Part shown: piece by piece, positions 1 through 9,071 of the stretch
Layout of the letters: each line of letters starts with the position of its first letter
Position numbering within the stretch: the stretch's first letter is position 1
Origin: UBA5336 sp964625835
Lineage (GTDB): Bacteria > Pseudomonadota > Alphaproteobacteria > Caulobacterales > Hyphomonadaceae
Assembly (NCBI GenBank): GCA_964625835.1
Contig: CAZVES010000104.1
Coordinates: 1-9,111, forward strand
DNA length: 9,111 bases
Reading direction: 5' to 3'
Notes under the pieces: model-generated
Databases searched by the model: none
What the model saw: the letters and a program-made list of their open reading frames with translations, nothing else
What the model was told of the DNA's origin: nothing
Translations under genes and position numbers: made by a program

Positions 1-966
1 CGCCTGCGCCGCCTCAGGCAGGCGCCATGGATCCGCAGCCTGACCGCCGAGCACGTGCTGACGCCGGCAGACCTTGTCTGGTCGATCGTCATCCATGACG
101 GGGCCGAGGCCCGCATCCCCGTGGAGTCCATGCCCGGCAATGACCGGCTGAACGTGGACGAAGCGGCAAGGGCCGCCGTCCGCGCGCGCGAGCTGGGCAT
201 CCCGGCCATCGCGATCTTTCCCAACATCAACCCGGCCCACAAGGATGAGGGCGGCAGCGAAGCGCTCAATCCCGACGGGCTGGTGCCCCGCACCATCCAG
301 GCCATGAAGGCCGCCGCGCCGGAAGTGGGCATCATCTGCGACGTTGCGCTCGACCCGTTCACCAGCCACGGCCATGACGGGGTGATCGACGATGATGGCT
401 ATGTCCTCAACGATGCGACGACCGAATTGCTGGTCGCCCAGGCCATCCTGCAGGCCCGCGTGGGCGCAGACGTGGTTGCCCCTTCGGACATGATGGACGG
501 GCGCGTCGGTGCGATCCGGGCAGCCCTGGAGGATGAGGGCTTCATCAACACGCTGATCCTCTCCTACGCTGCCAAGTACGCCTCGGGCTTCTACGGGCCC
601 TATCGCGACGCCATCGGCTCGGCGACTGCTCTGAAGGGTGACAAGAAGACCTACCAGCAGGACCCGGCCAACACCGAAGAGGCCCTGCGCGAGGTGGCCA
701 TGGACATCGAGGAAGGCGCCGACATGGTGATGGTCAAGCCCGGCCTGCCCTATCTCGACATTGTCCGGCGCGTCTCGGAGACCTTCGCCATCCCCACCCT
801 CGCCTTCCAGGTGTCCGGTGAGTACGCCCAGGTCGTGGCCGCAGCCGAGCGCGGCTGGATCGATGGCGAGCGGGTGATGATGGAGACCCTTCTGAGCTTC
901 AAGCGCGCCGGCGCAGCGGGCATCATCACCTATTTCGCCGAGAAGGCTGCAGAGAAGCTGCAATAG
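1..966 (+). CDS. hemB: Delta-aminolevulinic acid dehydratase (porphobilinogen synthase), 5'-truncated by the window edge
   Basis: Condenses two 5-aminolevulinate molecules into porphobilinogen, an early cytoplasmic step of haem and tetrapyrrole synthesis. The frame is open from base 1 and the residues before the GTG at 55 (RLRRLRQAPWIRSLTAEH) look like the usual HemB N-terminal arm. The true start therefore lies upstream, and probably only 10-30 residues are missing from a family of about 330. The two active-site lysines are visible: one at 574-576 in AKYASGFYGPYRDA, and the Schiff-base lysine at 736-738 in MVKPGLPYLD. The metal-site segment at 340-381 reads DVALDPFTSHGHDG, with Ala and two Asp where zinc enzymes carry three Cys. 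This is the Asp-rich, magnesium-type arrangement known from Pseudomonas and Bradyrhizobium. The gene ends one base before the GNAT gene, suggesting co-transcription. Identification is secure. Confidence 0.97.
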   Translation, partial: RLRRLRQAPWIRSLTAEHVLTPADLVWSIVIHDGAEARIPVESMPGNDRLNVDEAARAAVRARELGIPAIAIFPNINPAHKDEGGSEALNPDGLVPRTIQAMKAAAPEVGIICDVALDPFTSHGHDGVIDDDGYVLNDATTELLVAQAILQARVGADVVAPSDMMDGRVGAIRAALEDEGFINTLILSYAAKYASGFYGPYRDAIGSATALKGDKKTYQQDPANTEEALREVAMDIEEGADMVMVKPGLPYLDIVRRVSETFAIPTLAFQVSGEYAQVVAAAERGWIDGERVMMETLLSFKRAGAAGIITYFAEKAAEKLQ

Positions 967-967
967 C

Positions 968-1591
968 ATGGCGGGCGTCATCCCGATCACGCGGATCGAC
1001 ATGCCTTCGGAGAGGACCGACGCGATCCGGCAGGCGGTGAGAGCGGCAGCGTCGCTGCCCGTCGAAGGCGCTGGCCTCTCGCGGCGGGCCACACATGATG
1101 ACGCCCCCGCCCTTCGGGCCTTCCTGTCTGACCCCGGGGTCCATGCCCCGATTTATTCACTGCCCGTTCCGCTGAACGAGGCCACCGTGCGCACATTCAT
1201 CGAAGAGCATGGTCGCCAGGCCGAGGCGGGCGAGGGCCTACTCTTTGTCCGCGAGGACGCGGCAGGTGAGGTCGTCGGCTATTCCGACATACAGGTCTGG
1301 TCGCAATGGGGTGCAGGCGAACTGGGCGGTGCCCTGCATCCGGTCCTGCAAAGCCAGGGCGCAGGCGCGAGAGGCGCAGCGGCCTCTTTTGACTGGATGT
1401 TCGAGACGCTGGGACTTGAACTGATCTGCGAGACAGCCGCGCCGGACAATGTGCGCACAGCCCGCCTGCTGGACGGCCTCGGCTTTGAACGCATGGGAGA
1501 GGTCACGAGCACACGGCCCGACGGCACGACGCGCGCGTCGCTGGTCTGGGAAATCAGCCGTCAGGCGTGGCGCGCGCGGCATCCGTCCTGA
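968..1591 (+). CDS. GNAT-family N-acetyltransferase (RimJ/RimL-like)
   Basis: Predicted to transfer an acetyl group from acetyl-CoA to an amine; the substrate cannot be read from sequence. The 207-residue protein has a GNAT fold from about residue 38 to 197. It begins with the typical entry LSRRATHDDAPALRAFL, has the acetyl-CoA pyrophosphate-binding loop QSQGAG at 128-133 (Q-x-x-G-x-G/A), and the C-terminal signature APDNVRTARLLDGLGFERMGE around 158-178, in which N161 and the LLDGLGF helix are typical of the RimJ/Acetyltransf_3 group. The first 37 residues are poorly conserved in style, so a later start (ATG at 1001) is possible. The ATG at 968 was chosen for its one-base spacing from hemB and an AGAGAAG purine stretch about 10 bases upstream. 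The last 38 bases overlap the small gene on the other strand. Confidence 0.9.
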   Translation: MAGVIPITRIDMPSERTDAIRQAVRAAASLPVEGAGLSRRATHDDAPALRAFLSDPGVHAPIYSLPVPLNEATVRTFIEEHGRQAEAGEGLLFVREDAAGEVVGYSDIQVWSQWGAGELGGALHPVLQSQGAGARGAAASFDWMFETLGLELICETAAPDNVRTARLLDGLGFERMGEVTSTRPDGTTRASLVWEISRQAWRARHPS

Positions 1592-1793
1592 ACTGCGTCC
1601 CATCGTTGCAGACTGCGCCGAATATCTGCCCCTCCTCCGCGCGGATCGACTCGATCCCGCCATGGCCCCGGCAGTAGGCCTCTGCGTCAGCGAGGTCGCC
1701 CCGGGACTCCTGGGCAGCCAGGAACCGGGTCAGGCCATAGGCTGCGATGGCGAGGAAGGCGAGCACGGCGAGCCCCTTTATGACGATCTTCAC
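1554..1793 (-). CDS. Small membrane-anchored DUF333-like protein
   Basis: A 79-residue protein, if started at the GTG at 1793. It has a positively charged N-terminus (MKIVIK), one hydrophobic segment at about 5-25, and then a short polar domain outside or within the membrane-anchored chain. That domain reads YC-x3-GG (40-46), then G-x3-G-x2-C-x-DG (55-65), which resembles the DUF333 family of short putative secreted or lipoprotein-like proteins with paired cysteines. C41 and C62 could form a disulphide if exported. The spacing after the second Cys is shorter than the usual C-x-x-PDG, so the match is suggestive only. It starts four bases after the stop of the DUF1801 gene, so they are likely co-transcribed. 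An ATG at 1817 would give 87 residues and overlap that gene. No catalytic role is inferred. Confidence 0.62.
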   Translation of the reverse strand: MKIVIKGLAVLAFLAIAAYGLTRFLAAQESRGDLADAEAYCRGHGGIESIRAEEGQIFGAVCNDGTQFRTDAARATPDG

Positions 1794-1797
1794 GGCG

Positions 1798-2232
1798 TTA
1801 CTCGTCGAACGTGTCATACTTGGCGCGCACATCCTCCATGCCCGCAGCGATGATTTCGCGCAGCACGGCCTCGTCCACATCGGCGAGCTTGTTGATGTAG
1901 AGGCAGGCCTTGCCGAGCTTGTGCTTGCCGAGGCGCGAGAGCCGTTCCTGCATCGCTTCGCCGGAATAGCCGGGCATGATGTAGAGGCTGAGATTGGACT
2001 TGCGCGGCGAGAAGCCCGTCATAAGCATGTCGCCCTCGCGGCCCGTGTCATATTTGTAGTGGTAGCGACCATAACCGATGATGGAAGGGCCCCACATTTT
2101 AGGCTCCAACCCGGTCACATCGTGAAAGATGTCCAGAAGCAGCTCGGCATCAGCCCGGCGCGTGTCGTGCTCGACCGCCGCTACAAAATCGCGCGGATCA
2201 ACTTCTGTCGGCTTGGTCTTGTTCTCAGCCAT
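1798..2232 (-). CDS. DUF1801 domain protein (YdhG-like)
   Basis: A soluble 144-residue protein that is one DUF1801 domain (about residues 25-140). The signature stretch MWGPSIIGYGRYHYKY near 46-61 is very typical of this family, as are GREGDMLMTGFSPRKSNLSLYIM and LGKHKLGKACLYINKLADVD. The family is widespread and structurally defined, but I know of no established biochemical function, so none is given. The start MAENKTKP at 2232 was chosen because longer readings would run back through the rpmF terminator hairpin. No clear Shine-Dalgarno sequence precedes it. A weak promoter-like pair, TTGCAC (2274-2279) and TTAAGT (2251-2256) with 17 bases between, would place transcription start very near the ATG. 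The small DUF333-like gene follows after four bases. Confidence 0.9.
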   Translation of the reverse strand: MAENKTKPTEVDPRDFVAAVEHDTRRADAELLLDIFHDVTGLEPKMWGPSIIGYGRYHYKYDTGREGDMLMTGFSPRKSNLSLYIMPGYSGEAMQERLSRLGKHKLGKACLYINKLADVDEAVLREIIAAGMEDVRAKYDTFDE

Positions 2233-2277
2233 GTGACTAGTGTGTCGCTGACTTAACCGTCTGTCTATGTGCGGTGC

Positions 2278-2313
2278 AAAAAATGAGAAACCCCAAGGCG
2301 CATGGCCTGGGGT
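2278..2313 (-). terminator. Rho-independent terminator of rpmF
   Basis: Read on the minus strand, ACCCCAGGC (2313-2305) pairs with GCCTTGGGGT (2299-2290), giving nine base pairs with one bulged T around the five-base loop CATGC. It is followed by a T-rich stretch ending in six Ts (2283-2278). It lies 26 bases past the rpmF stop, in the right orientation to end that transcript. The main T-run begins a few bases after the stem, so efficiency may be less than full. Confidence 0.75.
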
Positions 2314-2339
2314 CTTCATGTAACGCTTCAAATCGCGCC

Positions 2340-2519
2340 CTATTCCTTGGGCTCGATCACCTGGCGGCCGCGATACATGCCGGTCTTCAGGTCGATGTGG
2401 TGCGGGCGGTGCAGCTCACCGGTTTCCTTGTCCTCGACATAGGGTTTCGCGGTGAGGCGGTCATGGGCGCGGCGCATGCCACGCTTGGACGGGGTCGTCT
2501 TGCGCTTGGGGACTGCCAT
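2340..2519 (-). CDS. rpmF: 50S ribosomal protein L32 (bL32)
   Basis: Structural protein of the large ribosomal subunit. The 59-residue product begins MAVPKRKTTPSKRGMRRAHD, the unmistakable L32 N-terminus, with the alphaproteobacterial continuation VEDKETGELHRPHHIDLKTGMYRGRQVI. The zinc-ribbon cysteines found in some bacterial L32 proteins are absent; this is a cysteine-free form. The ATG at 2519 is fixed by the conserved N-terminus, although the upstream frame remains open for 69 codons into the end of pyrG. It lies 95 bases downstream of the pyrG stop and is followed by a hairpin terminator. Unlike in many bacteria, it is not beside plsX or a DUF177 gene here. Confidence 0.97.
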   Translation of the reverse strand: MAVPKRKTTPSKRGMRRAHDRLTAKPYVEDKETGELHRPHHIDLKTGMYRGRQVIEPKE

Positions 2520-2573
2520 GGGTCTGATCCAGAAGTTGCGTGCCGGGAGTTGCCCCGGAAAACCAAAATCCGG

Positions 2574-2602
2574 CCAATACAGGCAGAGCCCCTGCGGCGC
2601 AA
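2574..2602 (-). promoter_or_regulatory. Possible rpmF promoter
   Basis: On the minus strand TTGCGC (2602-2597) and TATTGG (2579-2574) are separated by exactly 17 bases, about 55 bases ahead of the rpmF start. Each box matches three of six positions of the sigma-70 consensus. A perfect six-pair hairpin (CTGCGG/CCGCAG, 2592-2609) overlaps the -35 box but has no T-run, so it is not a convincing pyrG terminator. Assignment is weak and based on spacing and location only. Confidence 0.3.
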
Positions 2603-2614
2603 CCCGCAGAATGA

Positions 2615-4249
<1,635 letters not shown>

Positions 4250-4304
4250 GGGATTTTAGCCTGACCTGATTCGCCCGTAACGCTCACCCTAAAACCGGGG
4301 GGGC

Positions 4305-4790
4305 CTATTGCGGCGGATTGTTCGCGCCCGTCTCATCACTTTCGCCGGGAACCTCGATCGGTGTTTCGTCGAGATCGAGCGGGGTTTCATCCATCCCGTC
4401 GGCTGATGGCGCGGGCGTTTCGTCAAGCTCCAACGGCGTTTCCAGGGGCTCCGTGGGCAGAAGGTCGGTTTCAGGATTGAGCACCGAATCGTCAATCAGG
4501 TCAGAATTGCCATCGCCCGGCTCCGCCTCGCCGGCCCGTTCTGCGGCGGTACGGCTGTCATCGTTGCGCGCGGCCATCGTGGTCAAGGTCAGGCTGGTGA
4601 CAAAGAATATCGCCGCGAAGATCATGGTGGTGCGCACGAGGGCACCTGCCGCACCGCGCCCCGACATGAGGCCGCCCCCTGGGCCGCCGCCGCCAATACC
4701 CAGTGCCCCACCCTCGGAGCGCTGGAGCAGCACCACTGCAGTCATGGCAAGGCAGGCCAGGATGTGAACGACGAGTATTACATTTTGCAT
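4305..4790 (-). CDS. secG: Preprotein translocase subunit SecG with long acidic C-terminal tail
   Basis: Inner-membrane accessory subunit of the SecYEG export channel. The 161-residue protein starts MQNVILVVHILACLAMTAVV, giving membrane segment 1 (about 2-22). The conserved loop LLQRSEGGALGIGGGGPGGG follows, then segment 2 (about 52-73, TTMIFAAIFFVTSLTLT). This core is diagnostic of SecG. Residues 75-161 form a strongly acidic, Pro/Thr-rich, probably disordered tail, which makes the protein about 50 residues longer than the E. coli protein. The tail carries repeats of D/E-E-T-P (117-119, 123-126, 134-137, 141-144, and a partial copy at 152-154). The ATG at 4790 was chosen because the hydrophobic segment begins directly after it; the frame extends nine codons further. 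No good Shine-Dalgarno sequence is present. tpiA is 82 bases upstream and pyrG 55 downstream. Confidence 0.95.
   Translation of the reverse strand: MQNVILVVHILACLAMTAVVLLQRSEGGALGIGGGGPGGGLMSGRGAAGALVRTTMIFAAIFFVTSLTLTTMAARNDDSRTAAERAGEAEPGDGNSDLIDDSVLNPETDLLPTEPLETPLELDETPAPSADGMDETPLDLDETPIEVPGESDETGANNPPQ
4326..4445 (-). repeat. Imperfect D/E-E-T-P coding repeats in the SecG tail
   Basis: Within the secG tail, four copies of a short unit encoding (L/M)-(D/E)-E-T-P-like peptides, plus a partial fifth, lie at irregular spacing (residues 116-155). At DNA level the plus strand shows recurring GGYGTTTCGTC-like or GGGTTTCATC-like words. Copies differ in sequence and spacing, so this is a degenerate low-complexity repeat and not a clean tandem array. 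Confidence 0.6.
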
Positions 4791-4823
4791 GCGAAAAAGC
4801 CGCTGTCTGAAAACCAATGGCGC

Positions 4824-4852
4824 GCAATAGGCCGGATAAGCGCGCGCGCCAA
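4824..4852 (-). promoter_or_regulatory. Possible secG promoter
   Basis: On the minus strand TTGGCG (4852-4847) and TATTGC (4829-4824) are 17 bases apart in the 82-base gap between tpiA and secG, about 34 bases ahead of the secG ATG. The pair resembles the one proposed for rpmF (TTGCGC, 17 bases, TATTGG). It would allow secG-pyrG to be expressed apart from tpiA. Support is spacing and position only. Confidence 0.35.
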
Positions 4853-4872
4853 CCCCGTTTTCACAAGTCAGG

Positions 4873-5631
4873 TCAGCTTGCCGCCGCCGCGTAGATGGCG
4901 AGGAAGTCCTGCGCCTTCAAGCTCGCCCCGCCAATCAGTCCGCCATCGACATCGTCCACCGCAAGAATTTCAGCCGCATTTGAAGGTTTCATGGAGCCGC
5001 CATACAGGATGGGTATCCGCTTGCCCGCCTCGCCCTGGTTTTCTGTGAGGATTTGCCGGATGTGAGCATGGGCGCCCTCGATCTCCGCCATTGTGGGGGT
5101 CTGCCCTGTCCCGATGGCCCATTTCGGCTCATAGGCGACAACGAACTCGCGAGCCTGCCCTTCTGCGGACGGATAGGGCATGGACTTGAGCAGCACACGC
5201 TCATTCACGCGGTCGGTCTCGCCCCTCTGGCGCTCATTATAGTTCTCACCGATGCAAATGATCGGCACCAGGCCAGCATCAAGCGCCGCATAGGCCTGCT
5301 CCTGGACATATGCGCTGCGCTCAGCATGCGCTTCACGGCGCTCCGAATGGCCCAGGATCACATATTCTGCCCCGGCATCCTTGAGCATCGGCGCAGAAAT
5401 ATCGCCCGTGTGCGCGCCACTGGAGGCGGGGTGACACGATTGCCCGCCGATCCGCAGGCGGCTTGCCCGGCTGAGTTCTGCGCCGGCCATGATGAGTGTT
5501 GCAGGCAGGCAAAGCAGGATGTCGGCATCCCCTTCGCCATCGCCCAGGCCCTTCGAGACAGCCTCAACCTGCCCCAGGTCCGAGCGCACCCCGTTCATCT
5601 TCCAGTTCCCGGCAATGAGCTTGCGTGCCAT
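4873..5631 (-). CDS. tpiA: Triosephosphate isomerase
   Basis: Interconverts dihydroxyacetone phosphate and glyceraldehyde 3-phosphate in glycolysis and gluconeogenesis, in the cytoplasm. The 252-residue length matches the family. The N-terminal motif GNWKMN holds N9 and K11; the catalytic histidine is H95 in LGHSERR; the catalytic base is E168 in AYEPKWAIGTG, followed by the mobile loop 6 (WAIGTG, 171-176). The phosphate-binding ends YGGS and GGLIGGASL complete the barrel. All active-site residues are present. The start at 5631 is set by the conserved N-terminus and a good Shine-Dalgarno sequence nine bases upstream. The gene is divergent from the ppiD-like gene (87-base gap) and is first of the tpiA-secG-pyrG group. 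Confidence 0.99.
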   Translation of the reverse strand: MARKLIAGNWKMNGVRSDLGQVEAVSKGLGDGEGDADILLCLPATLIMAGAELSRASRLRIGGQSCHPASSGAHTGDISAPMLKDAGAEYVILGHSERREAHAERSAYVQEQAYAALDAGLVPIICIGENYNERQRGETDRVNERVLLKSMPYPSAEGQAREFVVAYEPKWAIGTGQTPTMAEIEGAHAHIRQILTENQGEAGKRIPILYGGSMKPSNAAEILAVDDVDGGLIGGASLKAQDFLAIYAAAAS

Positions 5632-5640
5632 GGACGGCGA

Positions 5641-5647
5641 TCCTTCC
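5641..5647 (-). promoter_or_regulatory. Ribosome binding site of tpiA
   Basis: On the minus strand GGAAGGA lies nine bases upstream of the tpiA ATG, a good Shine-Dalgarno match. It is the clearest one in the window; most other genes here have weak or no such site. It supports the start at 5631. Confidence 0.6.
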
Positions 5648-5648
5648 C

Positions 5649-5677
5649 TTGTCTTGCGCGTTCGCCTCGCCTAGCAA
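5649..5677 (+). promoter_or_regulatory. Possible promoter of the ppiD-trpE-trpG operon
   Basis: TTGTCT (5649-5654) and TAGCAA (5672-5677) are separated by 17 bases in the 87-base divergent gap, about 42 bases ahead of the ppiD-like start. The match to consensus is partial (four and three of six). This gap is the only intergenic space upstream of the trp genes in view, so a promoter for the operon is expected here or inside tpiA. Confidence 0.35.
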
Positions 5678-5696
5678 GCAGGGTCCGTGCCATCAA
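5668..5696 (-). promoter_or_regulatory. Possible tpiA promoter
   Basis: On the minus strand TTGATG (5696-5691) and TAGGCG (5673-5668) are 17 bases apart, about 37 bases ahead of the tpiA ATG. The -35 box is fair and the -10 box poor. It overlaps the proposed divergent promoter by 10 bases, so the two could compete for polymerase if both are real. Confidence 0.28.
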
Positions 5697-5718
5697 GAAA
5701 ACACGCGAGCCTGCCTCC

Positions 5719-7625
5719 ATGCTGACATCCTTGCGAGAACTTCTGAGGTCCAAGTGGATCGGCGGGCTGGTCTTCGGCCTGGTGATCGTATCCATGGCGC
5801 TGTGGATCGACCTGCCCGGCATGTCCGGCGGGCTGGGCAGCAATGCCGTGAAGGCGGGACAGCGGGGTTTCACCATGCAGGAGTTTGACGCACGCCTGGA
5901 GCAGGTCCTGAGGATCCAGCGCCAGCAAGGTGGTGTCGTCACGCGCCGGGAAGCGGCCGAAGCCGGTTTGATCGACCAGCTCTTTGCCGTGGAGACATCG
6001 CGCATGGCCAATCTCGGCTATGGCGAGCGCATCGGGGCCGCGGCATCGGAGGAGTACTCGACCGCGATGGTGCTGGAAGATGAAAACTTCGCAGACCCCG
6101 TCTCGGGGCGTTTCAGTGCCGACAATTACCGGCGGGTCCTCGGTTCCAACCAACTGACACCGGAGACCTATGAACAGAACCTGCGCGACCAGCGCACTCT
6201 CAACACGCTGGGCACAGGCATCGAGAGCGCACTGATGGTTCCCGAGAGCTATTCGCGCCTGCAGGCCACTTACCTGGCCGAGAGCCGCGAGGTTGATTGG
6301 GTCGTGGTCGACCGCGCCGATGTCGGCGAACTGCAGGCGCCGACCGAGGAGGAACTGGCACAGTTCTTTGCCGAGGAACCGGCTCGGTTCGCGGTGCCCG
6401 AACGACGGTCTTTCTCGGTCCTGACATTGTCGCCAAGCGACTTCATACACACTGTGGAAGTGTCAAGCGAAGACCTCCGCGCGATCTATGAGACCCAGAA
6501 GGCGCAGCGCTTTTCAGGCCCCGAGCGCCGCCGTTTCCTGGAAGTCGTCACCACGAGCCAGGCGGCTGCCATCGAAGCCTTCGGCCGGCTTGCCGGCGGG
6601 GCCGCGCCCGACGCAATTTCAGGGGATGACGTGGCCGGCATCCAGTCGCGCACGGCACTGCAGACCGAACTGGCCAACGCGGAACTGACCGAAGCCCTAT
6701 TTGACCAGACCACCCGCCCCGGCGGGGTCGTGGGCCCTTTCCAGACAGGCAATGTCTGGTTGGTTGCGCGCCTTGATGAAATCATCCCCGGAACACCGGT
6801 GCCGTTTGAATCGGTCAGCCAGATGATCGAGGACGAGTTTGCCCGTCGCGAGGCCGAGAATCTTTTCCTCCAGGCCGAGGCGGAACTGTTCGACTATATC
6901 GGACGCGGCCTCACACTGCGTGAGATGGGCGATGAACTTGGTGCGCCAGTGATCTCCTATGTGCCCCTGTCCCAGGCGGGCAGAATGGCCGACGGGACAT
7001 TCATTCCCGGCCTCGCTGCCGATTCCGGCCTGATGGAGGCCGCCTTTGCCGGCCGCGTCGGCGAGGTCACTGATCCGGTTGAAAGCGACAGGCAGGTCCA
7101 ACTGGTCGAGGTTCAGGAAGTGCTTGCGCCCTACACACCCGAATTACCGGAAATCCGCGAACGGGTCAGCGCCGCCTTCTCGGCCAGCCGACAGGTTGAG
7201 GCCCTGACCCGCTTCGCCAATGCACTCGTTGACGACATCGAAGCTGGCAACCGCACTTTGGGCGAGATCGCCGAAGGACTCGGCAAGACGCTTCAGTCAA
7301 GCGAGCGCCCCATCGCCCGCGCAAACTATGACGGGGCGGTCCCTGAACAATTGCTGGTCCCGGTCTTTGGGGCCAGTGAAGGCGACGTGTTCACACTGCC
7401 CGGAGCGGGGGCCGACCAGATGCTGGTTGCCCAGGTCACAGCGATCAATCCGCCCGAAGACGTCGAAATCGAAGTCCTCAGTGGCCTTGTCGGTCCCGAA
7501 CTGGAACAATCCCTGCGCAATGACATTATGACGGCGATGGAGAACGCGTTCCGCGAATCGCTGGAAGTCGAAGCCAACCGGGCCGCCCTTGAAGCGTACA
7601 AAAACCAGATTCTGGACCAGCAGTG

Positions 7626-7626
<1 letters not shown>
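5719..7626 (+). CDS. PpiD/SurA-type peptidyl-prolyl isomerase-like periplasmic folding factor
   Basis: Predicted inner-membrane-anchored chaperone facing the periplasm, where it would help newly exported proteins fold. The 635-residue protein has a short cytoplasmic N-terminus, one membrane segment (about 13-30), then a SurA-N-like helical region (about 50-185, including GRFSADNYRRVL and LTPETYEQNLRDQR), as in PpiD. The central section (about 208-360) is where a parvulin domain normally sits. It keeps the framework PERRRFLEVVTTSQAAAIEAF and PGGVVGPFQTGNVWLVARLDEIIPG, but I cannot see a clear catalytic parvulin core, so isomerase activity is uncertain. The C-terminal 270 residues are similar in style to other alphaproteobacterial members. 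The ATG at 5719 was chosen because the anchor follows directly; the frame is open far upstream only as antisense to tpiA. Its stop overlaps the trpE start by one base. Confidence 0.88.

Positions 7627-9067
<1,441 letters not shown>

Positions 9068-9071
<4 letters not shown>

Noticed and set aside
1747..2256. A 169-codon plus-strand frame opposite the DUF1801 gene
   Set aside because: The minus strand carries clear DUF1801 motifs; the plus-strand product shows nothing recognisable.
2555..2573. CCGGA/TCCGG hairpin in the pyrG-rpmF gap as an L32 autoregulatory or terminator structure
   Set aside because: The stem is only five pairs with a nine-base AT-rich loop and no T-run follows; such stems are frequent by chance in GC-rich sequence.
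4297..4303. Run of seven G just downstream of the secG stop as a phase-variation tract
   Set aside because: It lies outside the coding frame and is short; no evidence that it affects a gene.
5630..5674. Short open frame of 14 codons upstream of the ppiD-trp operon as a trp leader peptide
   Set aside because: It contains no Trp codon and no antiterminator/terminator pair follows it.
5053..5718. A 222-codon upstream extension of the ppiD-like reading frame
   Set aside because: It runs antisense through tpiA and has no family resemblance; the membrane anchor that begins PpiD-type proteins follows the ATG at 5719.
5671..6450. A 259-codon minus-strand frame inside the ppiD-like gene
   Set aside because: No domain is recognisable, composition is that of an antisense shadow, and the plus-strand frame is continuous and family-like.
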